A stretch of DNA of 64,000 nucleotides, taken from positions 63,486,201-63,550,200 of the forward strand of contig CM059562.1 in NCBI GenBank assembly GCA_030386875.1, in the 5' to 3' direction. Positions 1-11,937 of the stretch are shown here, one piece after another (within the stretch, counting starts at the first letter, position 1; every line of letters begins with the position of its first letter). The DNA comes from Morinoia aosen (taxonomy: Eukaryota; Arthropoda; Malacostraca; Amphipoda; Talitridae). The position numbers were made by a program, and so were the translations under genes. Below the pieces are notes generated by a model. That model was not told where the DNA came from, made no database searches, and worked only from the letters and a program-made list of their open reading frames with translations.

Positions 1-3000
1 TCACTTGTTAAGATTTATTATGGGCTGCACAATCATTAAACATCATTCGCAACTTTGAAAAAGGAATTTTCTCATTCGTTTCCAGCCATCTACTACTCAA
101 AAATTTCCTGTGCAAGAATTGCTGCCTTACGACGCTCCTCCTTTGTCGTTGTATAGGATTATGTATCCCAAAACTCTACGCCAAAATTTACCGGAGATGA
201 GATGTCCTAGCATGTGCTACATATCAAAATCTATGAATGCTTACGATTTGTTTAATGTTAAAATATAAATGATTAGTTTAGTCTTGATGAGGTTAGGTTA
301 GGGTAGAATAGGATGAATTAGGTTAAGTGAGATAGTTTTCGCCTAATTGAATTTGAATAAATTTGAGGAATTTAGGCTAGTAGTTCAAAGGCAACAACGC
401 AAATTATTATTAGAATATTGACTATTATTTCCAAAGAGTAGTTTACTATTTGTGGGATTTTCTTTGATTCCTTAAGTACCGTGGTAGGTTCAGCAATCAG
501 TATCAATCTTCTTGCGCCACGATATTAGTTAAGTATTCATAATCGAAGAGTCCTGTGAAGAGTCGTTGTATATAATTTTACATTTTTATTTTGACACCTA
601 ACTTCCATCATTCCACTCTCTGAAAGCGTCCCCCCCGCTCGCTTCAGCATGTAATTATTTGGTGAATGGATACACCATTCATAAATGTTCGTGCTTAACT
701 AAGTAGTTGTGTACCATTTCATGTAGCAGTTAAATTAAGCAGCACTGCTTCACTATGCTCAAAGTTTTCTTTGCAGTCAGTTGCAAGGTTTAAAGTGTCC
801 TAGAAATTCATATCAATGGAAATTAATCATTAAGAGGAATGATTTACACCTGTAGCTAGTGGGCTTTTATCAATATTCTGTCTGCTTTAATAAGCTCTGA
901 CATGCGTGAGATCCCACAGTATCCTAAATGAAATTTCTTTCAAAATTCGTGACACACTGAAGAAATTCTAAATACTTCAAATAAAGAATCATCGAAAATA
1001 TCTCACTAATTTTTATAAATTATCAATTTCAGATCATAGGAAAAATAGCATTTCTAAAGTATGGTTCCTGGCTAAAAAGTGAATTGCAATTTTCTCATAG
1101 TTTGTATTTTGCTGATATTTTTAATTATTGTAAGCGTGCAGTTCTCAGGATTTTTAACAGACAATTATTCCGTACAAAAACCATTTCAAGTCAGAGTAGG
1201 AAAGCAAATAAACGCGTTCTTTTTACACTTTTTTCCAAATACGAGCTTAGTTGCTCTACTTCCAGCTCAGACACATGACAACCCATCAGTGGACGACCTA
1301 ACTTGCTGAAGGTAACACTCAACCAGAGTTAACATGATGTCCTCCCACATAAAACGCAGAACTTCAAGATGACGACCGCGAGCATGTTTTGAAAGAGCGC
1401 ACTAATGCGATTAGGCGACCTCAGACCTCGCTGCGTAATCTGCTGATCGTTCAGGTAATCACAAGAAGTAAAGAACCTGGCCCTGATTACTTCCTCAGCG
1501 TCGGAAAAAGTTTAGACCGCCCTCAAGAGGGCAGGAGGGAGAATGGCGTTGTGGCCGAGCGCTGTCTTTTGCAGCTGTAACACTCGTGCTCGCCTGCTGA
1601 GGCAGCCGTAGTGAGGCTGAATCTCGGCCGCCATCAGAAACATCACCGCTTTTTAAAGTAAAAGCTTATTGTCATACGTTGAGAAGGAAATTGTTGGGCA
1701 CATTGTAGCGATAACAAGTGTTCTTCCGAGTGAAAAACTTATAAAATGTACGCATTTGATCATTGATTGCAACTATCATGGCAGCATGTATTCAATTCTA
1801 GATAATTTAATGATGAAGCAGCACGAAAATAGGTTTACTGAACCACTAAACGATATAAATTCGTTGCGTTAATAAAATTTTCCATCCACTTTCAATACTT
1901 CAAACTTAGTACGGTGTAAGCATATTTTTTGTTCCCCTCTTGCCGGTTTTCTATTTCCATTGGTCGATTTCATTCCATCCGAACGCAGTTGTTGCGACTG
2001 TTTTATTCATAGCTTAGTGATGTTGAATTAATGGCTTCCGACTCCATTTGCAAATACCGTGCCCGTAGCTCCGCTGACGATGGGTTAAATGGTAAACTTC
2101 TGCTCCTCCCACAACCTATACTCAGCTCCAGGCACTCAAATTAAACGACAATAACAGTTACGGTTCCAGTTATGAAACATCGATTGATCTTATCAATTTT
2201 TTTAAAGAAGACACGAAACTGAGCTCAAATTAAATGTTGATTTAGTTTACATTTTTGCAGGTTTGCAATGATTTTACAACAATATCAATGTGGGCTCAAA
2301 GATGTTTCAAAGAAACACAGCTCCTAAAGTTTAAAATTTTCTCTAACAGTTTGAAAATTCTCAAACTAAGAAATAAAGTCACTATGCTCCGCCAACACTC
2401 GTACGACAGGGATTGTGATACTGGAAGAACCTGCAAACGAAATATTCGCAAATATTATAACTTTTTTTCATTGAAAGTCAGTCACGGGAGAAAAAATAGT
2501 TTTTTGAACTCTCCGCACAAAACAATGTAGTCATAAACTTCGCCCACACATCAGGAGTGCATTCGTCTTATGATCTCAGTCTTCAAGTTTTGCTCAGGGT
2601 ATTCCATAATAAGTACCACTTTTAGGGGTCAACTTCAGCACTCGCATATAACTGCTCTGTAACTGAGCGCAGAAAGCTTTGCCCGTTTGCAAGGCGACAT
2701 TCAGAAGCACATTCTCTGGAGCCACTTGGCCCCCCAAAGCCAAATTCTGTATGACTTTGCAGGCTTCAAGTACATAACTTTTAAGGAATTTAACTACTGC
2801 CGCAACCTCCAGCCTTCATATAAATATAAACGGACAATGAAAATGAATGTGTGATGCATCGCAGAAGATATATTACGATGGATTTGGATTGTTCATGCAA
2901 GATATCTGAACTTCGAGGTGAACACTCGATGCGATCGATGCAAGTGGAGCTTAAAGGAACGAATTACTCATCTAAATTCAGTTCTTATTTCATGCAAAGG

Positions 3001-3984
3001 GTCCAAAGGAATGATTTCAACTGGAATAACACTTTATTTCAATATGCACTGAGTCGCTTCTAACTTTTACCTCACTTTCAATTTCCCATTCAGGGTTTCA
3101 TATCACCAACAAATGGCTAAAAAACAACGGACTCGATTACAAGCGTTGGTCCGCAGGATGAAATTAGAGAATGTTTGTTTCATAACTTCTCAAACTTAGG
3201 CCTGACAACTTTGCGTGCAATCCTCTCATTTTCAACACATCCAACAAGATAGATCAAATTTGTACTCGGACACAAAATTTTAAACATAAACTATGTTTGA
3301 TTTCAACGAATGGCTTTAAAATCAACTCAAAATTATTTGTTTATGTGTGATAACAACCCTCTGTTAAAAAAGTTTTTTCGTTAGTGTGATACGAAAAATT
3401 TAAATGTGTTCTGTGTTAAACTATGAGAGGTATAGGTCATTTGACTGCAAGGTTAAACGCATTTGGGAGAAAATGAGAGCCGTGTGTTGACTCACGATGG
3501 TTGTACGAAACACGATTGTTTTCGGTAAGATACTAGCACAGTATGTACGTAAGTGCATTCATTGTAAGTCAGCTTTACCACATAAGTAATTTAAATTTGA
3601 GATCAACCGTACAGTATGTCGACCTCAAAATCGAGTGTAGTATTGGGAAAAAATCTTGAAGCCAAATCTCAAGCTAATCCTTATAAAATTTTTAGGCTCA
3701 TCAAGTAAAGTTGCTATCGTCATGCAAAGTACATTTTCACTTACGGCGAACTGATTTACGTTATCTACAGCAATGAATAAAAAATTCTTTCGGGCAGCAA
3801 GAAAAAACATGACTTCATTTCAAGTCTTTGATGTGAGATAATACCTTAAGACCGGATGACTTCATTGGAAATCTTTGATGTATTACCTTATGACCTGGAA
3901 AATACTCATGAGAGGGAAAACAACCTCTAGGTTCAAGGAAAGATTGACTTTCTCTGAGACAGAGGTCCCGAACCTCACGAACAC
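1..3984. other. gene-poor AT-rich flank, no feature recognised
   Basis: I see no coding exon, RNA gene or intact transposon here. Open frames are short and have no recognisable motif. A small GGTTAGGTTAGGG-type patch near 288-306 resembles the insect telomere unit but is too short to call an array. A stretch near 1540-1640 has weak tRNA-like box A and box B sequences but no acceptor stem pairing. Confidence 0.4.
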
Positions 3985-4330
3985 CAACTACTGTCCAAAA
4001 AATAAAGAAAAAACTAAACGGAGTTCACGGAACTCCATTGCCAGCCAGACCAAAACATCACCACGAACAGTGCAGAAGCCATACAGAGATAGCCTAAAGG
4101 ACTCCTTTTGAAATTCAGCTACAAAGGAAAAAGGCTTCAGAGAAATATGCTGATCCAGAAGCGCATTAGCGACAGCGCACTCAGGAACATCATCTTCACG
4201 GACGAGAAAATGTTCACGGTTCAACAAGCTCTCAATCACCAAAATGATTGAATTCTGTCAACCAATTACGAGTCGATCCCGTCAACGCTTCGAAAAAGCT
4301 CCTTAACTCAAAGCAGATCTCCGGCCTGTT
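3985..4330 (+). pseudogene. decayed Tc1/mariner-type transposase fragment
   Basis: Conceptual translation, switching frame along the way, gives pieces typical of Tc1/mariner DDE transposases. There is a helix-turn-helix-like TSPRTVQK segment near 4050-4080. Near 4178-4250 is NIIFTDEKMFTVQQALNHQND-like sequence, where the D of FTDEK matches the first catalytic aspartate of the family. Stops and at least one frameshift break the frame, for example a TGA just before the IIFTDEK part. The later catalytic residues are not recognisable. I did not find terminal inverted repeats, so the element's borders are unknown. It can only be an old non-functional copy. Confidence 0.6.
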
Positions 4331-5928
4331 TGGCGTGGTCTAGTCGGTCATTTGTGAAATAATTTTCTGTATTGGTTCGCTAAAGAATGAAACTCGTTTA
4401 AATTGTGCACTGGGAGGTGTTTCAAAGCCTATTAAAATGACATGTTGCAGTTCAAGTTGATGTGATGATGGTTGGATTTTCCAGCTCCTTGAAATAATAC
4501 AAATTGCTTACTACATTGCAAAGAACAAATGTTCCACCATCATATTTCATAATCGAGCTAGAATAGAGTTAATTGCCAATGACTGTGAAGTCGGAGCTCT
4601 TTGCTCACAGCTTTGAAGCTCTTTACACTGAATCATATTACGCGTGCGAGAAAATGGGCAGTTTTCTCCGTACCCGTTTTATTTGCCCTGAGAACATTTG
4701 AGGAGGTAGTGATGACAAGAGGGAAAATAAAAAGGAATTTAGATTAATTTTAAAAATTTCACTTCTTTTATCCATCATGCATCGAAGCATGGGTTTCAAA
4801 AAGGTTAAATTTCCATGAATTTAGAAGTTGTAATTTCATGACAGCAATCGTGTATCAACATATCTCTTCACCCCCCTTCAAGTCATCTGAATGACACTGT
4901 ACGCACTAATCGAAGTCTAATGCTCCTGAAAAGTTCATAAAGGAAGAATTGTTGTTTGAATAAATATGCAGCTTTCGAATGAAGATTTTTTCATAGATAG
5001 GGAAGTGTCTTAATTTTTCTTCCGATAATGTTTGGTTTGGCTCTTTGATTTAATGATGAGACATTTTATTTGCAAGGCAATTGTTCCAGAAAATTTGAAT
5101 GGCCTTCACATTAACTCAGCGATTGGCAAGAACTGATTAAAATATTTTACTCAAAATGTCCTCCGGAAGGACAGTAAAGTTTTCGTTTGAACTTTACGAG
5201 CATTTTATTTCTTCACGGCCATTTCTCCGGACAAAGCATCATAAAACTTTGACGATTTTTAACGTACTAAAAAAAATCTTGCATAAGTTCCTAAGCATGG
5301 ATATTAAAAAGTCAAAATTTCTTTATACATGAGCCGACGTACTCAATTATTCTGGCAGGAGAGGAAAGGTGTTTTGCTGCATAAGCACAGCGGAAGAAGG
5401 ATAATGGCGTGGGATGTGTTTACATTATGGCGAAGGCTTCCCACGGCACATTATTTACGAGACTCACAGAACTGTTTATCGCAGTACCGGCTGCTGGCGA
5501 TACAAAGGCGTTAGGCTGTCGGGAGCTAACGCGCGCCGGCGGTGACACGACTGCTGGGTGGGAACACACGCTTTGCATCCGAAACATTTGCATCTTTATT
5601 GAATTTGAGAGCCCTTAAAACGTTTAATTGTGCTCGTAATTGCAAGCGAGCTTGAAGAATTCATTTCCCGAGCAGAAAGCGATGTGTGTTTTGCGCAGAT
5701 GAAAGAAGTGTTAATCCTTGTCAAAAGTGTGGGGCTGACGACGAGGAGCGAGAGTGTGGGTCAAAAGTAAAGGATGAATGTAAACTTCATATTTGTATCC
5801 TAAATGAGGGGAAATTACGATGCCACTGCCTCCGTGTTTAATGAGCAAACATTCTATTATTTTGGTCGAGCTGCTCTTAAAATTATTTTCATTGCGAATT
5901 ATTTCACAGTAGGACTGAATCAAGGCTA
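4331..5928. other. non-coding flank with a GC-richer patch
   Basis: No gene or transposon recognised. A GC-richer patch near 5480-5590 carries short open frames on the + strand (5329-5618) without recognisable domains. It could be an exon or old repeat; I cannot decide. Confidence 0.35.
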
Positions 5929-5957
5929 CAATTTTAAACAATTTTAAACAATTTATT
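5928..5957. repeat. short tandem 3' end of the LINE
   Basis: Two to three copies of an ACAATTTTAA-type 11-base unit lie where the LINE's 3' untranslated region ends. This fits a non-LTR element that terminates in a microsatellite rather than poly-A. Confidence 0.5.
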
Positions 5958-6326
5958 TACCACAGGAGATACAGAGATAAAATGTTTCTTGAGTCTAGTA
6001 CAATGGTCAAATTTGAGTATAGCTACCTGTGGGCCCGAATAAGTTCAGTGACTTCTAGGGCATCCTACCATCAAGGTTAGTCTTAGGAGTACAATAATGT
6101 TTAACCTAATTCACTTAAACTAGAGACGCATTAGACTGATCAATGAGATAAGTAACTCGAAATTAGACACTTCATTTCACAATATAGTTCATATGGACTA
6201 GATTTAACAGTATATTCGACAAACGATTCAAGAACAGACTGAAGATCGGCGAAATTAATCAAGGCGAATTACATTATTAGGACCAGTTATGTAGGGGACA
6301 AGGTTTGACTCTGTGATCTTACACGA

Positions 6327-6587
6327 CTAGTAATCTGATATGAAGTGAGACTCAAGACTTTTTTCGAATACCTTATAAGAATTACTTTCACGGATTTCCG
6401 CAGGTATTGAGTTCCAAGTTTTAGTTCCAACGAAGAGGATACTGTGTTGTGACCGAGCCTTTGAGTAATAAGGAAGCATGAATTTACTTTTATTTCGGGT
6501 TAAATGGTCGTGATGACCAGTTTGCGTAGTTAATAGTTGTTTTAGGCTATTGTCGCCATCATTTGTTAATGTTTTGTAAATCTTTTG
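6327..6587 (-). pseudogene. LINE ORF C-terminal segment
   Basis: This minus-strand segment encodes HHDHLTRNKSKFMLPYYSKA, then SQHSILFVGTKTWNSIPAEI and a C-terminal FEKSLESHF. It is the post-RT tail seen in jockey/CR1-type ORF2 proteins (the HxHxTR, GxxxWNxLP and FKxxLK pattern). It ends at a stop at 6327. The fold-back insertion at 6588-7136 separates it from the RT part. Confidence 0.7.
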
Positions 6588-7136
6588 CGGTAAATCTGAA
6601 GGAGATGACAGTTGTCGATTTTCCACTTTTTGGTGCCTGAACCTAATTAATTGAATCGAAATAAACAAGTTTTCTTCTATGCACTTTTCGTCTCAAATGA
6701 GTATTTTACGATTTATAGCGGTAAGTTTAGTTTCGTCATTGATGACGAATGCGCTCGAATAAACAGCTACTCATCGATTTTCGAATTTTTGTTGCTTGAA
6801 ACATGGTAATAACATCGAAATAAACAACTTTTCTTCTATACACTTTTTTCGTCAAATGAGTATTTAACGAGGTATAGCGGTAGGTTTGGTTTCGTCTTTC
6901 AAGACAGAGCGCTGGAAGCGAGACGCCATTGCAGTATTGCCATACCAATCGATCAAAGAATTTCTTTCCGCTTCAAAGACTGGAGTTGCGGTAAGTCATT
7001 TACCGCTATAACTAATAAAATACTCACTTGAGACGAAAAGTGCATAGAAGAAAACTTGTTTATTTTGGTGTCATTAACCATTTTTAGCCATTACAATTTG
7101 CCAAATCGACAACTGTCATCTCCTTCAGATTTACCG
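6588..7136. repeat. fold-back inverted repeat inside the LINE
   Basis: The left arm starts CGGTAAATCTGAAGG at 6588. The right arm is its reverse complement ending at 7136. About 34 outer bases match perfectly, then about 35 bases diverge. A near-perfect stretch of about 50 bases follows (AAATAAACAAGTTTTCTTC...). A third, direct copy of that inner block lies at about 6811-6900. The structure interrupts the LINE reading frame, so it arrived after the LINE or arose by rearrangement of it. I could not find a clear target-site duplication. Confidence 0.7.
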
Positions 7137-8620
7137 AAATTGCAAATGGAGATTTTGTAGAGATCCGAGAGCTTAAGTATTCGTAAATTTTTGAATGAGT
7201 CATTTGTGTGAGCATTATATTCTAGATTCTTTATCGCTCTTATGGCTCTTTTTTGCAGGGTAAAAATTTTGTTGGTTATATTTTTATCAGTTCCGTGCCA
7301 TGCTTCTATTCCGTATTGCAAGTATGGTGAAATGAGCGTTCGGTAGAGCATCTGTAAGGCTGTTTCAGGCAGGAAATTCTTAACTTTATTTAGGATTCCG
7401 ATAGATTTTGATAATTTAGAACTAATATGAGCGATGTGCTCTTTAAAGGTTAGATGTTTGTCTATTATGATGCCGAGGAATTTACTTGAGTTGGTTTCTT
7501 CGATTTCACCTTCGCCAATTTGAATGCGTGGGAGAGATAGATTTTTCTTGTATGAGAATGTAATACATTTTGTTTTATCGATATTAAGGCGTATTTTATT
7601 AGCTTTAAGCCACAATGAAACCTTATGAAGTTCATTATTTATACGCTCCGCCATCCTGGCGGGATTTTGGTCTGGAAGGACCACAGAAAGGGTACTGTCA
7701 TCGGCAAAAAGTATGAATTTGAAGAATGATGTAGATTTAATGATATCATTGATAAAAATTAGAAATAGGAGAGGCCCAAGGACAGATCCTTGTGGAACCC
7801 CATGGCTAATTGTCTGTGGGTCTTATTTTGCGTCGTCAATGACAACGTATTGTTTCCGATTTGCTAAGTATGATCTAAACCAATCATGGGCAGCCCATCG
7901 AATGCCATAACAATGTAGTTTCGAGAGTAATACGTTATGGTCCACACAATCGAATGCTTTTCGAAAGTCAAGAAATACGGAGAAAACAAGCTTTCCTTCA
8001 TCTATATTAGAATAAAGGTATTGCAAATGATTTAATACAGCTTGTGTCGTAGATTTCTTAGAACGAAAACCGTATTGTTTGTCGTAGAGGAAAGATTTTT
8101 GTTCAAAATACGAATACACTTTTTTATACACAATTTTCTCGAATATTTTGCTAATAATTGGTAGTGCAGAGATAGGTCTATAATTGTTAACGCAGTTTTT
8201 ATCACCATTTTTAAAAATAGGGGTGACTCTCGCAATTTTGAAAGAGTTGGGGAAGATACCTTGAGAAAGGGATTGGTTGATAATATAAGATATGCACGGT
8301 GCTATTATATCAGCTATAGCCTTAAGAACTTTAGCCGAAAAATTTTTCAATCCACTTGATTTATTTTTCAAGTTGTTTATGCACGCAATTACATCGGAGG
8401 GATTAGTTGGCGTGAAAAAGAAAGAGTTAGGTTCACGGACATGGTCCATGTATTGCAAGTGGTCTCTGGGTTCACTGAAGACACTATCGGCTATATTTTT
8501 TCCTATGTTTACAAAAAAGTTGTTAAACACAGTTGCAATATCTTTTTTCTCGTGGTATTTTACATTTTCGTGAACGACGGACTCAATTGTTTTCGTAGTA
8601 ATATTATTCGGTTTATAGCA
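7137..8620 (-). pseudogene. LINE reverse transcriptase, broken
   Basis: The minus-strand frame carries the non-LTR RT landmarks in order: iADxFNNFF near the start, INQSLSQGIFPNSFKIARVTPIFK, NNYRPISALPIISKIFEKI, KQYGFRSKKSTTQAV, motif A VFLDFRKAFDCVDH (about 7940-7980), motif B GVPQGSVLGPLLFLIFINDI (about 7745-7805), and the catalytic FADD (about 7695-7712). Then come LNIDKTKCITFS and KFLGIIIDKHLTF. One in-frame TAA at 7823-7825 separates motif A from motif B; the same frame resumes after it. The polymerase is therefore inactive as it stands, although both catalytic motifs survive. The frame runs into the inverted repeat at 7136, and the true continuation is at 6327-6587. Confidence 0.85.
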
Positions 8621-8622
8621 TG

Positions 8623-11048
8623 AATTAGGCTACGCAGCTTTCAAGGAACCTAGACCAAATGTTGTTTAATTTGAGGTAGACTAAATGACTATACACAACC
8701 AACTAGCTTGTGGGTCTTGAATACTAATATTTCTTTCACCTTTAATTGTCCTTACACGTACGTAAAAAAAATAGTTGATATTCGAAGATACATTATACGT
8801 TTTTGCTTTCGTGCTCTTTTGCATTCAATTGCTGATTTATTATATCATTATATTACGATAGTTTTATTTATGTTATGTTACCCAGTACATGGTATAAGTC
8901 CATGAATAACTACTTTAACTGTCAAGTTGGTAGATCGATAACCAAACTGTATGTGTAGCTCGTGGATCTGTTCAGCTTCTGAGCTTAAAATCTTCAGAAA
9001 TTATGTTCTTACATGACGTTTGAAAAAGAACCTGGAGAACAAGGCTACAAATGCAACTGGTTTCATTGCCGCACAGTAAACCGGAATGATAAATTCACCT
9101 GGCGTCATTGCTGTAGAATAGGGTGACATGAAAAATTAACTAAACCTAAAACTAAACCTTGATCGATTCACATGCAGAGGGTTGGCATACATCAGCTCCG
9201 TATGTTGAATGGAGGTCTTAGGCAACTGTACATAACTACATAGAAATGAGTTTTGAGAGCGAATGATATAGTTCTTCCTCAGTGATGTACAATTTTCTAA
9301 CTTTTTTTTCACTTACAGTATAATAGATTCACTGAGTCAACGCAAAAATATCGTCTAAATGAGTTGAAAGTGACTCAACGAAAGCCAACAATACAGTTTG
9401 AATATAATTTTTAGAAGTATGCCGGCTTGAAAAAATTTCTTCATTCACGTTCAACGTTCAAATTTAAGCATAAATAGTTCGGTAGAAGCAAGAATTTGAA
9501 AGTGAAATCTACCCCTCGCGGCTGAATTTCAAACTTTGGTCATTATCTCCATCTAAATGAAAACACGGGAGCATGCTGTTACTGAACGTTCTAAGAGCGT
9601 TAGGATGAGTGACCAAATGACTGCATGGTTTCAGTTCATTTGTGTACAGGAAGCATAACGGCCGAGTACTGAAAGAATGGAATATGGTGCGCTGATAAAT
9701 CTTTTAAGGTTTGTGCCTCCTGGGAAAATCCCGCTTAGAATATCCCCAGAAAAGAATGCAAAATCGCCTGGAAATAATCCTAGGCTACAGGGAAAGACTT
9801 TCAGGGGGAGAAAAAATTGAGTTAGAAAAGACGAGCTGAAAACAAGGGAACTAAGTTTCGTTTCATTTATCTATCATTCCTTTTTTAAAGTCTGTATAGG
9901 TAACTGAAGACGTTTGAATTCGCATTATAAGATATCCTTACGAATTACTATGTACATGACTTTAAAGCCATGGTTTTACTATTTAACTTGAGTATAAAGT
10001 CAAAGGATCACCCATTAACCCACTGTATAATGGCTTTAATTTATTTACTGAATATTAATTAATATTTATGAAATTGATAATCTTAATTTATACTTTAGTT
10101 TATGTATTCAAACTGAACATTCACAGCGAGTAAAAAGGAAAGGCGATGTTTTTCAGCAGTTTAAAAAGAGGTCATTTTAGGATTTAGGTTTCATTCACTT
10201 CAAAGGATACAATAACTACAATAACGTTCGGATAACTGTGTTTAACACTGTTACTGTGTTTAACTGTAACTTTTAAACCTGTTACTGTTATTACCTGTTA
10301 CCAGTTAGTTACGTTTATAGTAAATTTTGACATTACGTTACATAGAGCAAACACAACATGCTGTAATCAAAGAAAGCACGGAGTGTACAGACTAGATAAA
10401 GATTTTACAGACTTGTAGTTGTACAATTTCTGAAAATACTAAGTTGTTGTTATCCTTTAAATATGCCTGTTGCATTCACTGAGCTTGTTAGCCATATCGA
10501 GTTCAGAAAATCTGCATTAGAAACAAAATAAAAGCACATCTGCTCTAATATGTAAATGAGGGAGGGGATATGAGCAAGCGTTTTTTTCAAATTTTGCGAG
10601 AATTTAAAAAATATCATTATAAAAGCCAATTGCTCAGAGAGGAGAAAAATTGAAGAGAGCAGTCATCTGAATTAGAAAAGTCCGCACTTTGACCACTTTG
10701 AAAGTTAGATTAATAGAAGTTTTCTGAGAGGTAAGCCGAGAAATGATCGTTCAAATGTTGACGGGTGTAGATCGATTGGAGAAGGCGTGGGCACGTGACT
10801 GGCGAAGAACATAGGAAAATAAGCGGAAGGAAACCGTGGAATATACGTTTCAAAATAAGATACAATGCGTAAGAAAAAAGTGAGTTTTTAAGTAGGTTTA
10901 AGTGTGTATCGTTTACAACAAAAAAAACTTTGCCTAAAAGTAAAATTGCTAAGACGAAAATTAAATCAAGGCAACATGCAAGAGATGCTAGAGGAAAGCA
11001 GTGGCCAAGTCGCCGTTTTATTTATGAAAAGAAATAATGAAGTGTAAA
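8623..11048. other. non-coding flank left of the Maverick
   Basis: AT-rich sequence with no recognisable exon, RNA gene or transposon. Open frames are short and featureless. It adjoins the target duplication of the Maverick, so the pre-insertion locus also appears non-coding. Confidence 0.4.
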
Positions 11049-11054
11049 CAAAGA
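11049..11054. repeat. target-site duplication, left copy (CAAAGA)
   Basis: Six bases immediately outside the left terminus are identical to 24965-24970 outside the right terminus. A 6-bp duplication is the known signature of Maverick/Polinton integrase. Confidence 0.93.
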
Positions 11055-11281
11055 AGTAGTAAGGGGAAAGAGCTTGCCAGCCCAATTTTGGATTTTTGGA
11101 GGATTTCAGCAATTAAAGAACGATCTTGAAAAGCCTTAAAGACTTATCCATGATTTTTGGAGGGTTACGGCAATTAAAGAACGATCTTGAAAAGCCTCAT
11201 AATCCATGATTTTACGAATTAACTGGAGAAGTAAAAAAAAATATTCTTATTTTGCACAATTATTTCAATACTTAAAATGTT
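11055..11281 (+). repeat. left terminal inverted repeat
   Basis: It matches the reverse complement of about 24738-24964. The outer 40 bases are nearly identical, and similarity continues with small indels to a less certain inner limit near 11281. It contains two or more copies of a 56-61-bp sub-repeat. Confidence 0.9.
11091..11218 (+). repeat. 56-61-bp tandem sub-repeat within the terminal repeat
   Basis: Units start at 11091, 11152 and 11208 (the last truncated). Each begins GATTTTTGGAGG or GATTTTACG and contains AATTAAAGAACGATCTTG. The right arm carries the same arrangement. It may be a binding site for integrase or terminal protein; that is inference. Confidence 0.7.
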
Positions 11282-11560
11282 ACGATCAAGAAAAAATGAT
11301 TTGCTAACGAAATTTTTAAAGAAGTGTATAATTTCAATAAAACGTTTAAGTATCCCCCTAAAATCTTTTCATTTTTTGTCACAACTATAGAAAATTTATT
11401 AGAAGAAACTAATGTATGCAAATACAGGTTGGGAATCTTTTGTTGTAAATTAAGGTTTAAAAGATTATCAAGGGTATAATGAGTGTGTGCTTTTAAGCAT
11501 GCCAAATAATCTTTGAAATATAGTTATGAATTCTTATTAAGTTTCTCGTTTGTGTCCTAC
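11282..11560. other. non-coding leader between the left terminal repeat and the repeat array
   Basis: AT-rich sequence without a convincing gene; the minus-strand frames here are short and featureless. Together with the adjoining repeat array it is the only sizeable non-coding space in the element, so early promoter or replication signals would most simply lie here. Confidence 0.4.
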
Positions 11561-11784
11561 ATCATGACGCAATATCCTTTCCGATTGTAAAACATGATGC
11601 AATCTTCTTGAAAACTTTTCGATTGTAAACATGACGCAATATCCTTTCCGATTGTAAAACATGATGCAATCTTCTTGAAAACTTTTCACTTGTAAAATAT
11701 GATGCAACCCCCTTTAAATACTTTCCGGTTGTAAAACATGATGCAATCTTCTTGAATACTTTCCGGGTGCAAAACATGATGCAA
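11561..11784. repeat. array of 31-38-bp direct repeats (CATGATGCAAT... units)
   Basis: About six and a half units, each starting CATGATGCAA or CATGACGCAA and ending near TTGTAAAA. Units 1+2 are duplicated as 3+4. Minus-strand frames through it give repeated peptides only because of the repetition. The array lies upstream of the polymerase gene. A role as replication or transcription control region is inference. Confidence 0.75.
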
Positions 11785-11926
11785 GATATAATTGCTCGTC
11801 ATGATGAAATTTTTGTAATAAGGAGTGAAAATTTCCGGCTTCACTTCAGATGCTCTCTCGCCTGAGTACTTAAAGGAGGTGCTACTACTGAACTCACGCT
11901 TTTTCAAATTAGTTGAACTTTTATTG

Positions 11927-11937
11927 TATTAAAAATG
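11927..11937 (+). promoter_or_regulatory. TATTAAAAATG variant start box (polymerase gene)
   Basis: Two mismatches to the exact box, ending in the ATG at 11935. It supports that ATG as the polymerase start. Confidence 0.45.

Larger units (their letters stand above)
5929..8622 (-). mobile_element. 5'-truncated LINE (jockey/CR1-like), minus strand
   Basis: On the minus strand the order is: reverse transcriptase core, LINE-type C-terminal tail, a 3' untranslated stretch of about 370 bp (6326 down to 5958), and a short tandem end. The apurinic endonuclease domain expected upstream of the RT is absent; LINE-like sequence stops near 8622, which is the usual 5' truncation. The 3' end lacks poly-A and instead has ATTTTAAACA-type units (5928-5957), as several non-LTR clades end in short tandem repeats. 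The body is interrupted by a fold-back inverted repeat at 6588-7136. I could not determine a target-site duplication. The clade is inferred from motif style only. Confidence 0.8.

Noticed and set aside
1540-1640. tRNA-like stretch with box A-like TGGCCGAGCGC and box B-like GGCTGAATCTC
   Set aside because: No acceptor-stem pairing or proper anticodon arm; at most a remnant of a tRNA-derived SINE.
11562-11907. Minus-strand frames with repeated KVFKKIASCF-like peptides at the left of the Maverick
   Set aside because: They translate the direct-repeat array. The orientation is opposite to all genes of the element and they lack a start box.
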